NCBI GenBank assembly: GCA_003248395.1
Contig: QFNA01000031.1
Span: 1-31,779, forward strand
DNA: 31,779 bases
Direction of reading: 5' to 3'
Source: Citromicrobium sp.
GTDB taxonomy: Bacteria > Pseudomonadota > Alphaproteobacteria > Sphingomonadales > Sphingomonadaceae
This document shows, piece after piece, positions 19,499 to 28,426 of the stretch. Made by a program: the position numbers and the translations under genes. The notes below the pieces were generated by a model that was not told the origin of the DNA, searched no databases, and was given only the letters and a program-made list of their open reading frames with translations. The first letter of the stretch is position 1; the number at the start of each line of letters is the position of its first letter.

Positions 19499-20437
19499 AT
19501 GAACGCTTTCATCTTTCCCGGCCAGGGCAGCCAGCAAGTCGGCATGGGGGTCGAGCTGGCTGAAGCGAGCCAGTACGCGCGCGAAGTATTCGACGAGGTC
19601 GACGACGCGCTCAATCAGAAATTGTTCGCCCTGATGAAGGATGGTCCCGAAAGCGAGCTGACGCTTACCTCGAACGCCCAGCCGGCAATCATGGCCAATT
19701 CGCTGGCAACCTTGCGCGTGCTCGAGAAGGATTTCGGGGTTTCTCTTGCCGACAAGGCCGAATGCGTCGCCGGCCATTCGCTTGGAGAATACAGTGCGTT
19801 GTGCGCGGCGGGTGCATTTGAACTGTCCCAGACCGCCCGCCTGCTGCGCCTCAGAGGTATCGCCATGCAAGATGCAGTGCCTATCGGCGTCGGAGCAATG
19901 GCTGCGCTGCTGGGTGCAGATATCGACAAGGCGACGGCGCTGGCGGAGGCCGCGGCGCAGGGGCAGGTGTGCGAAGTGGCAAACGACAACGACCCGACGC
20001 AGGTTGTGATTTCGGGCCATGCAGAGGCCATCGATCGCGCCATCGAGATGGCCAAGGACCATGGCATCAAGCGCGGGATCAAATTGCCGGTATCCGCACC
20101 TTTTCACTGCTCCCTGATGCAGCCCGCGGCGCAGCGCATGAAGGTGGCGCTGGCCGACAAGTCACCGACCGCGTTCACTGTGCCACTCTATGCGAATGTC
20201 ACTGCATCGCGGGTGAGCGATCCGTCCGAGGAACAGGGGCTGCTGGTCGATCAGGTCACTGGCCGCGTGCGCTGGCGCGAAAGCGTCATCGCCATGCGTG
20301 AAGCCGGTGTCGAAAAGTTTGTCGAGCTGGGCGGCAAGGTGCTCGGCCCGATGGTCGGCCGGATCGACAAGGAGGCTGAAGCGATCAGCCTGGTCAGCAT
20401 GGAAGATCTTGAGAATTTTGCGAAGGAGGTCGGATGA
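19499..20437 (+). CDS. fabD: Malonyl-CoA:ACP transacylase FabD
   Basis: FabD loads malonyl groups from CoA onto acyl carrier protein for type II fatty acid synthesis. The start is fixed by an AAGGAG site (19487-19492) before the ATG at 19499 and by the family opening MNAFIFPGQGSQQVGMG. The nucleophile is Ser94 in GHSLGEYSAL and the partner histidine is H203 in SAPFHCSLM. The QPAIMANSLA block is also typical. At 312 residues it is complete. It overlaps fabG by 4 bp. Confidence 0.96.
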   Translation: MNAFIFPGQGSQQVGMGVELAEASQYAREVFDEVDDALNQKLFALMKDGPESELTLTSNAQPAIMANSLATLRVLEKDFGVSLADKAECVAGHSLGEYSALCAAGAFELSQTARLLRLRGIAMQDAVPIGVGAMAALLGADIDKATALAEAAAQGQVCEVANDNDPTQVVISGHAEAIDRAIEMAKDHGIKRGIKLPVSAPFHCSLMQPAAQRMKVALADKSPTAFTVPLYANVTASRVSDPSEEQGLLVDQVTGRVRWRESVIAMREAGVEKFVELGGKVLGPMVGRIDKEAEAISLVSMEDLENFAKEVG

Positions 20438-21189
20438 TGTTCAGTCTCGAAGGCAAGACCGCCCTGGTCACCGGTGCCAGCGGCGGCATCGGGTCCTCGA
20501 TTGCCTACGCGCTTGCGCGGCAGGGCGCACGCCTGGCGCTGTCGGGATCGAATGCGGCGAAACTCCGCGCGTTTCGCGATCAGCTGAACGAGGAGGTCGG
20601 CGGCGATCATGTCGAAATCACCTGCGACCTGTCGAACAGCGAGCAGGTGGAGGAACTGATTCCGGCCACTGTCGATACGCTCGGCAGCATGGACATTCTC
20701 GTCAACAATGCCGGCATCACGCGCGATAATCTCGCGATGCGGATGAAGGACGAGGAGTGGGCCGAAGTCCTGCGGATCAATCTGGAATCGAGTTTCCGGC
20801 TGATGCGGGCAAGCGCGCGTCCCATGATGAAGGCGAAGGGCGGGCGGATCATATCCATCACGAGCGTCGTCGGTCACACCGGGAACCCGGGGCAGATGAA
20901 TTACACCGCGGCAAAGGCCGGGCTCACGGGCATGAGCAAGAGCCTCGCCGCCGAATTGGCGAGCCGCAACATCACCGTGAATTGCGTGGCGCCGGGCTTC
21001 ATCCGCACGGCCATGACCGATGCGCTGACCGACGATCAGAAATCCGCCATCAATGGCCGCATTCCGATGGGCCGCATGGGCGAGGGCGGCGAGATTGGCG
21101 CCGCAGTGACATTTCTGGCCAGCGACGAGGCAGCCTACATCACGGGACAGACTATCCATGTGAATGGCGGTATGGCGATGGTTTCCTGA
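20434..21189 (+). CDS. fabG: 3-oxoacyl-ACP reductase FabG
   Basis: FabG performs the NADPH-dependent reduction of 3-oxoacyl-ACP. The 251-residue short-chain dehydrogenase has the cofactor motif TGASGGIG (13-20), NNAGITRDNL, the catalytic Ser144 in ISITSVVG, and Tyr157 and Lys161 in YTAAK. The C-terminal part has NCVAPGFIRTAMTDAL and YITGQTIHVNGGMAM. Translational coupling with fabD (ATGA overlap) supports a role in fatty acid synthesis, not in PHA monomer supply, although phaC lies only 2 kb away. Confidence 0.96.
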   Translation: MMFSLEGKTALVTGASGGIGSSIAYALARQGARLALSGSNAAKLRAFRDQLNEEVGGDHVEITCDLSNSEQVEELIPATVDTLGSMDILVNNAGITRDNLAMRMKDEEWAEVLRINLESSFRLMRASARPMMKAKGGRIISITSVVGHTGNPGQMNYTAAKAGLTGMSKSLAAELASRNITVNCVAPGFIRTAMTDALTDDQKSAINGRIPMGRMGEGGEIGAAVTFLASDEAAYITGQTIHVNGGMAMVS

Positions 21190-21332
21190 AGGGTTTATCC
21201 CCAAGGAAATAAATCGCCGCGTCGAGCAGCCTTGCCCCCAAGTCAGCCCTCGCTAAGGTCGCAATCCATATTCCGGCGCGCGGACGGCGATTCCGGCCCT
21301 TCCAGCGCCAAGCAGGGACGAAAGAAGGACCC

Positions 21333-22394
21333 ATGAAGGCCACTATCGAACGCGCCACACTGCTGCGCTGTCTTTCCCACGTGCAGTCGGTGGTGGAACG
21401 CCGCAACACCATCCCGATCCTTTCCAACGTGCTGATAGAAGCGGAAGGTGACGGACTGCGCGTCATGGCGACCGATCTCGACCTTCAGGTCGTCGAGCAC
21501 ATGGCCGCGGCGAGCGTCGACAGCCCGGGCGCCATCACCGTTTCGGCCCACCTGCTGTTCGATATCGCACGCAAGTTGCCGGAAGGAAGCCAGGTCAGCC
21601 TCGAAACCGCTGAAAACCGGATGGCGGTCAAGGCCGGGCGCAGCCGCTTTTCGCTGCCGACGCTTCCGCGCGACGATTTTCCGGTTATCGTCGAAGGTGA
21701 CCTGCCGACCAGCTTCGAACTTCCCGCGAAGACGCTTGCGGAAATGATCGATCGGACGCGTTTCGCAATCTCGACCGAGGAAACCCGGTATTATTTGAAC
21801 GGGATCTTCCTCCACGTTTCCGACGAAGACCAGCCCGTTTTGAAGGCCGCCGCCACCGATGGCCACCGTCTCGCGCGGTTCACCCTCCCGCGTCCCGAAG
21901 GGGCGGAGGGAATGCCCGACGTCATCGTGCCGCGCAAAGCCGTTGCCGAACTGCGCAAGCTGCTGGACGAGAAGATGGACGGCAATGTCCAGATAGACCT
22001 ATCGGCAAGCAAGATCCGCTTCACGCTTGGCGGCGAGGGTGGTGTCGTTCTCACCAGCAAACTGATCGACGGGACCTTCCCCGATTACTCGCGCGTGATT
22101 CCCACGGGGAATGACAAGCTCCTGAAGCTCGACCCGAAGAGCTTTTTCGAAGGGGTCGATCGCGTTGCGACCATCGCGACGGAGAAGACCCGCGCGGTGA
22201 AGATGGGGCTCGACAAGGACAAGGTGACGCTAACCGTCACGTCGCCCGACAACGGAACCGCCGCCGAAGAATTGCCCGCCGAGTATGGTGCCGACGGGTT
22301 CGAGATCGGCTTCAATGCGGGCTATCTCAAGGACATATTGAGCCAGATCGACAGCGACACCGTCGAGATCCATCTGGCGGATGCGGGTGCCTAG
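21333..22394 (+). CDS. dnaN: DNA polymerase III beta clamp, lacking the conserved C-terminus
   Basis: The beta subunit is the sliding clamp of the replicative polymerase. The three clamp domains are recognisable: MKATIERATLLRCLSHVQ, LEAEGDGLRVMATDLDL-like, NGIFLHVSDEDQ, AATDGHRLARFTLP, and the third domain FFEGVDRVATIATEKTRAVKM. The reading stops at TAG after EIHLADAGA, giving 353 residues, where homologues continue about 20 residues to an ending like ALYVLMPMR(V/L). That tail forms part of the peptide-binding pocket used by polymerase and other clamp partners. The stop overlaps the stop of the convergent phaZ within a shared CTAG (22391-22394), as if a deletion had fused the two 3' ends. It is either a damaged gene or an assembly error. 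Confidence 0.88.
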   Translation: MKATIERATLLRCLSHVQSVVERRNTIPILSNVLIEAEGDGLRVMATDLDLQVVEHMAAASVDSPGAITVSAHLLFDIARKLPEGSQVSLETAENRMAVKAGRSRFSLPTLPRDDFPVIVEGDLPTSFELPAKTLAEMIDRTRFAISTEETRYYLNGIFLHVSDEDQPVLKAAATDGHRLARFTLPRPEGAEGMPDVIVPRKAVAELRKLLDEKMDGNVQIDLSASKIRFTLGGEGGVVLTSKLIDGTFPDYSRVIPTGNDKLLKLDPKSFFEGVDRVATIATEKTRAVKMGLDKDKVTLTVTSPDNGTAAEELPAEYGADGFEIGFNAGYLKDILSQIDSDTVEIHLADAGA

Positions 22395-23251
22395 GCAGCC
22401 CGGTCGAGTTCAGCTTCGGTCACTGGCGCGTCGAGAAAGCTGCGGATTGCCGCGACGCTTTCGTCGGCATGCGTCAGCAGGAAAAGATGCCCGCCACCTT
22501 CGAATATTTCGAGGCGGGCATTACGGATCGCTTTCTCCAGGATCTTGCCGTTGACCGGTGGGACGATCTGGTCCTGATCGCCCATCATGATGAGGACTTC
22601 CTTGTCCATGAACGGCAAAGCCGGCAAGCTTGTCCATCCGATCATCGCCAGGAGCTGATAGAAATATCCGCGCGGCGAGGGCGGCCTCAGCCGGCCGATA
22701 TGATCTGCCTTGCTGCCCGGCCGTTTCGTCAAACCGCCGTATAGCGTCATGAAATGTTCGTTCATGAACTTGGGATCGACGTAGCGGCGCGGATTGGCCA
22801 TTTTCGACAATGCCGAGGGATTGCCGGGCACCATCAACATGCCTGCGGTTGTGGCGGCGAGCACCAGCCGCCGCGTGCGCTTTGGGTGCTGCAAGGCGAA
22901 ATGCTGCGCCAGAGCACCGCCCCATGATACCCCCATCACATCGACCTCGTGAAGGCCAAGCGCATCGAGCACCTGCGTCGCAGTCCATGCCATTGTGAAC
23001 GGATTATAGGGAACTGCCGGATCGGGACTGTCGCCCGTTCCCGGCATGTCGAACATCACGAATCCGCGTTCGGTCAATCGTTCGGCGAGGGGCGCGACGG
23101 CCTCGATATTCGCCCCGATGCCGTTGAAGAAAAGAATTGGCGGATGTTCCGACGGTTCGTTCAGGCGCCAATGCGCCACCCGCAAAGTCCGACCGCCTGC
23201 CTGCATCATTTCAAAACTGGCAGTCATGGGTTCGTCTTTCGATGCGGTCAT
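22391..23251 (-). CDS. phaZ: Intracellular poly(3-hydroxyalkanoate) depolymerase
   Basis: The 286-residue alpha/beta hydrolase matches the mcl-PHA depolymerase of pseudomonads: ILFFNGIGANIEAVAPLAE, FDMPGTGDSP, the nucleophile Ser109 in VMGVSWGGALAQHFA, LVLAATTAGMLMVPGNP, SPRRYVDP-like NPRRYVDPKFM, the acid in MMGDQDQIVPP, and the histidine in GGGHLFLLTHAD. It mobilises stored polyester as 3-hydroxy acids. An AAGGA site lies about ten bases before the ATG at 23251. It follows phaC by 33 bp on the same strand. Its 3' end overlaps the truncated dnaN end, though the tail DAPVTEAELDRAA may be somewhat short. Confidence 0.9.
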   Translation of the reverse strand: MTASKDEPMTASFEMMQAGGRTLRVAHWRLNEPSEHPPILFFNGIGANIEAVAPLAERLTERGFVMFDMPGTGDSPDPAVPYNPFTMAWTATQVLDALGLHEVDVMGVSWGGALAQHFALQHPKRTRRLVLAATTAGMLMVPGNPSALSKMANPRRYVDPKFMNEHFMTLYGGLTKRPGSKADHIGRLRPPSPRGYFYQLLAMIGWTSLPALPFMDKEVLIMMGDQDQIVPPVNGKILEKAIRNARLEIFEGGGHLFLLTHADESVAAIRSFLDAPVTEAELDRAA

Positions 23252-23284
23252 TTGGCGGATTCCTTCGCAATACGGGCAATCAGT

Positions 23285-24973
23285 TCAGCAGGGTTCCATA
23301 ACGTACAGCCCCGGAGCCGGGTCCAGCGGCTTGTATTTTCCTCTGCCGAGCCTGGTCGGGGCCTTTTTCATTTTGCCGGATCGCGCCTGCAGCCAGTCCA
23401 TCCAGTACGGCCACCAGGAACCGGAAACCTCTTCGGCGTCTTTCAGCCAGGCGTCGGCCGTTTCCGGCAATCTGGAACGGACATCCTTCCGGACGTAGTA
23501 CCGCGCCTTCGGATTGCCGGGTGGATTCAGGATCGCCTGCATATGGCCCGAGTGAGACAAAACGTAGGTGACGCTTCGCGACCCGAAGAGTTGTGTCGAG
23601 CGATAGGTCGCTTTCCACGGCGTAATGTGATCGGTCACGCCGCCAAGGATAAACAGGTCACTCTTTACCCTTGTCAGATCGATGGGGTGATCGACCATGT
23701 TCACCTCACCCCGCTTCGTGAACGCCAGCGTCTCGAACAAAGTGAGGAAATCGCCCATCAGGCTGGCAGAGAGATTGGTGGCATCGGCATTCCAGAACAG
23801 GACATCGAATGCCGGTGGGTCCTGGCCAAGCAGGTAATTGTTGACCACGTAATTCCACACGAGATCGTTCGGCCTTAGCCAGGCAAATCCGCGCGCGAGG
23901 TCGTCGCCCTTGATGACACCGGCCTTGTCGGCGCGCTTTCGAGCGAGGGCGAGGCCATTGTCGCTGATAAGCGACCCGGCCTCGATATCGTTCTGTTTGG
24001 GATGAAGCACGCAGACCATGAGTGTGAGCGCGCCGAGCAATGCGTCATTGTCCGACGCCATCTTGCTGGCCAGCAAGGCGGCTGTCTGCCCGCCCGAGCA
24101 TCCTGCCGATATGTTGACCTTTCTGGCACCGGTGATGGCCGCGACGGCTTCGATTGCTTCGCGGCAGGACCGGACATAGTCGGCCATGTCCCAATGGCCT
24201 TGTTCCCTGGTCGGGTTTTTCCAGCTGATGACGAATGTCTGGATCCCGTTGTCGACCTGATATTTCACTACCGATTTGTCGGGTGACAAGTCGTTGATAT
24301 ACATCTTGTTTATCTGTGGCGGGATGGTGAGTTGCGGCGTTTCGTACACCTCGCTCGTCGTCGGGGCGTAATGGACGAGTTCCATCATTTCGGTACGCAG
24401 CACGACAGCGCCTTTCGATGTCGCGATATTCTCGCCGAGTTTGAAGGGACGCTTGTCCACCTGGCTGACCATGCCTCTGTTCTCGACGAGATCGACATAG
24501 GCGTTCTTCAGACCACGCATCAGGGACAGGCCACCGCTGGTGATGGCCATTTTCTGCGCCGAAGGGTTTCCTGCGAGCGAGTTGGTAGGCGCAAGCGCGT
24601 CGATGATCATGTTCGATACGAAGCGCGCCCGGTCCCGCTCCAGCTCGTCGAGCTCTAGGCTTTCAACCCACTCGGCTGCGCCCTTCTGCACGGCGAGGTA
24701 ATATTGCAGCCCGGCTCGCATGAAAGGGTTGTATTGCCAGGCGGGATCCTGAAACCGCTTGTCTTTGGGATGGGGAGCAAGGTCGCTTTGTCCGGTCATT
24801 ATCTTGACCATGTCTTCCCCGACTGACTGGCCTTGCTTCAAAAGGCGGACGGGGTTGGACGATGTCTCGCGCAGCAGAACGGCGACCGCACCGACGATGT
24901 CCTCCCGCGTCAGCCCGACGAGAGGACCCAGGGCGCTGGTATGCTGGGCGGCTTCGTCTTCCAGTTTCGCCAT
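23285..24973 (-). CDS. phaC: Class II-type poly(3-hydroxyalkanoate) synthase PhaC
   Basis: PhaC polymerises 3-hydroxyacyl-CoA into storage polyester. The 562-residue protein resembles Pseudomonas class II synthases along its length: DKRFQDPAWQYNPFMRAGLQ, IDALAPTNSLAGNP, IPPQINKMYINDLSPDKSV, FAWLRPNDLVWNYVVNNYLL, and the ending KAPTRLGRGKYKPL followed by PGLYV. The catalytic Cys292 is in SAGCSGGQT, the Asp448 in GVTDHITPW and His477 in SHSGHMQ. A GGGGGAGA site precedes the ATG. It is paired with phaZ as in pseudomonads, but no second synthase, phaD, phaF or phaI is in view. Confidence 0.93.
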   Translation of the reverse strand: MAKLEDEAAQHTSALGPLVGLTREDIVGAVAVLLRETSSNPVRLLKQGQSVGEDMVKIMTGQSDLAPHPKDKRFQDPAWQYNPFMRAGLQYYLAVQKGAAEWVESLELDELERDRARFVSNMIIDALAPTNSLAGNPSAQKMAITSGGLSLMRGLKNAYVDLVENRGMVSQVDKRPFKLGENIATSKGAVVLRTEMMELVHYAPTTSEVYETPQLTIPPQINKMYINDLSPDKSVVKYQVDNGIQTFVISWKNPTREQGHWDMADYVRSCREAIEAVAAITGARKVNISAGCSGGQTAALLASKMASDNDALLGALTLMVCVLHPKQNDIEAGSLISDNGLALARKRADKAGVIKGDDLARGFAWLRPNDLVWNYVVNNYLLGQDPPAFDVLFWNADATNLSASLMGDFLTLFETLAFTKRGEVNMVDHPIDLTRVKSDLFILGGVTDHITPWKATYRSTQLFGSRSVTYVLSHSGHMQAILNPPGNPKARYYVRKDVRSRLPETADAWLKDAEEVSGSWWPYWMDWLQARSGKMKKAPTRLGRGKYKPLDPAPGLYVMEPC

Positions 24974-25039
24974 GTGACATTCTCCCCCTGACGTGATTGT
25001 TCTAGCGTTGCCCGGGCTGCGATTCAGCAGCCGGCAATT

Positions 25040-26359
25040 TCAAGCTGATTCAGTCCCGCTTGCAGCGATCATGCTTGCGATATCGACGAACTTCTCGCGT
25101 GGTGCACCCTCGCGCGCGCTGGCATTCTCGGCCTCCTCGATTTTCTGCCAGTCGCGGAATGTCACGATCTCCAATGCGCGCTCATCCGCCAGGCGATCGA
25201 AGCCTTCACGCCCTTCTTTCCTCGCGCCCAGGCCGATGTCCTGATCGACGAGTTCGATGACCGAATAGCCGTCCGGGCGGTTGGTCCCGATCGTGCCCGT
25301 CGGTCCGCGCTTGGCCCAGCCCACGCAATAGAGGCCGGGGAGAATGCGACCGTCATCATTCGCAAACCTGCCCTGACGGACATCGAAGGGCACGCCTTCG
25401 ATCGGCGATGACTGATAGCCGATGCAGGTCACGACCATATCCGCCGGGATGGTATACGTATCGCCGGTGCCCACGGCGCGGCCTTTCTCGATGGCGGTGC
25501 GCTCGACCTCGACGCCGGTGAGCCTGCCACCATCGCCGATCAAGCGTAGCGGACTGGCGAAGAAGTCGAACTCGATCGAGACCGGCTTTTCGCCATGAAT
25601 GCTTTCGGGGATGGCGGAGAATTCGCGCAGCAACGTGACTGACTTTCGCGTCCCGGGCTCCAGTATCGCGTCGGCCTCGGGCTCGGGCAGATCCGCAGGC
25701 TCGACGCGGGGGCTGGCCCGCTCGAGAGCCAGCAACTCGCCAAGTTCCTTTGGCGTCATCATGATCTGGTGCGGGCCGCGCCGGCCGAGGATTGTGATGG
25801 TTTCGAGGCGCGACTGGCCGAGCGCGTCGAGTGCATGCGCAACGATATCCGAACCGGCGAACTCCGCCTCGGTCTTCGACAATATGCGGGCAACGTCGAG
25901 CGCGACATTGCCCATGCCGATGACAACGGCATTCTTGCCCGACAGATCGGGCGACAATTGCGCGAACTGCGGATGCCCGTTGTACCAGCCGACGAAGGCG
26001 GCGCTGCCGAAGACGTTGCCGAGGTCTTCGCCAACGATCCCCAGCTTGCGGTCGTTCGGAGCGCCAGTGGCCAGGATCACCGCGTCGTAAAGCTCCTGCA
26101 GTTCCGCGATCGCGATATCGCGACCGACCATGACATTGCCGACGAAGCGGACATTGTCGGACAGCGCAGTCTTCTCGTAGCGGCGCGAGACGCCCTTGAT
26201 CGACTGGTGGTCGGGCGCGACGCCGGTGCGGATCAGGCCGTAGGGGACGGGCAATGAATCGAACACATCGACGTGAACCTCCTCGCCCCAGCGCTTGGTC
26301 GCGGCCTCTGCCGTGTAATAGCCAGCGGGCCCCGAACCCACGATCGCGATGTGGCGCAT
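25040..26359 (-). CDS. Ferredoxin/adrenodoxin-NADP+ reductase family FAD enzyme
   Basis: This 440-residue flavoprotein belongs to the adrenodoxin reductase-like family, which passes electrons between NADPH and small iron-sulfur proteins, often for cytochrome P450s. The FAD motif is MRHIAIVGSGPAGYYTAEAA, followed by VPYGLIRTGVAPDHQSIKGV, VILATGAPNDRKLGI, the NADP site VVIGMGNVALDVARIL, ILGRRGPHQIMMTPKEL and the C-terminal YCVGWAKRGPTGTIGTNRPD. A GGGAGGAGA site sets the start at 26359; a longer open frame to 26665 lacks family similarity. It precedes phaC on the same strand with 66 bp between, so co-transcription is possible without an obvious metabolic link. Confidence 0.9.
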   Translation of the reverse strand: MRHIAIVGSGPAGYYTAEAATKRWGEEVHVDVFDSLPVPYGLIRTGVAPDHQSIKGVSRRYEKTALSDNVRFVGNVMVGRDIAIAELQELYDAVILATGAPNDRKLGIVGEDLGNVFGSAAFVGWYNGHPQFAQLSPDLSGKNAVVIGMGNVALDVARILSKTEAEFAGSDIVAHALDALGQSRLETITILGRRGPHQIMMTPKELGELLALERASPRVEPADLPEPEADAILEPGTRKSVTLLREFSAIPESIHGEKPVSIEFDFFASPLRLIGDGGRLTGVEVERTAIEKGRAVGTGDTYTIPADMVVTCIGYQSSPIEGVPFDVRQGRFANDDGRILPGLYCVGWAKRGPTGTIGTNRPDGYSVIELVDQDIGLGARKEGREGFDRLADERALEIVTFRDWQKIEEAENASAREGAPREKFVDIASMIAASGTESA

Positions 26360-26492
26360 TGGCCGTCTCCTCCCGGATTTATGGGTGGAGGATGGACCAG
26401 TCGAAGGTGGTTCGCAATACGGCAGTTGGCGCTTTCCCTCCGGTGGGCGAATCCGGCTGACAGGGTGACATTGCGCGGCTAATGGCGGGGCG

Positions 26493-28310
<1,818 letters not shown>

Positions 28311-28312
28311 AT

Positions 28313-28359
28313 CTCTCATTCTGAGAGCCCGCAGGGCGGACTGTCCCGGCGTAGGCCCG
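28313..28359. repeat. REP-like palindromes between the lepA tail copies
   Basis: CTCTCA-TTC-TGAGAG (28313-28327) is a perfect 6-bp hairpin. It is followed by a GC-rich imperfect palindrome around 28344-28361 (CCCGG, seven-base loop, CCGGG). The latter resembles palindromic intergenic repeats common in Sphingomonadales; this is inferred, as no second copy is in the window. There is no T-tract, so it is not a good terminator. Confidence 0.4.
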
Positions 28360-28426
28360 GGGGATGTGACCAGCCCGCAGGAGGCATTTATTTCTACGCT
28401 GCGGATGGGAGAGTAGGTGGCCACTA

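Noticed and set aside
22949..23878. Forward open frame of 309 codons
   Set aside because: Antisense to phaZ and phaC, both of which show catalytic residues and conserved order; no start signal or recognisable domain.
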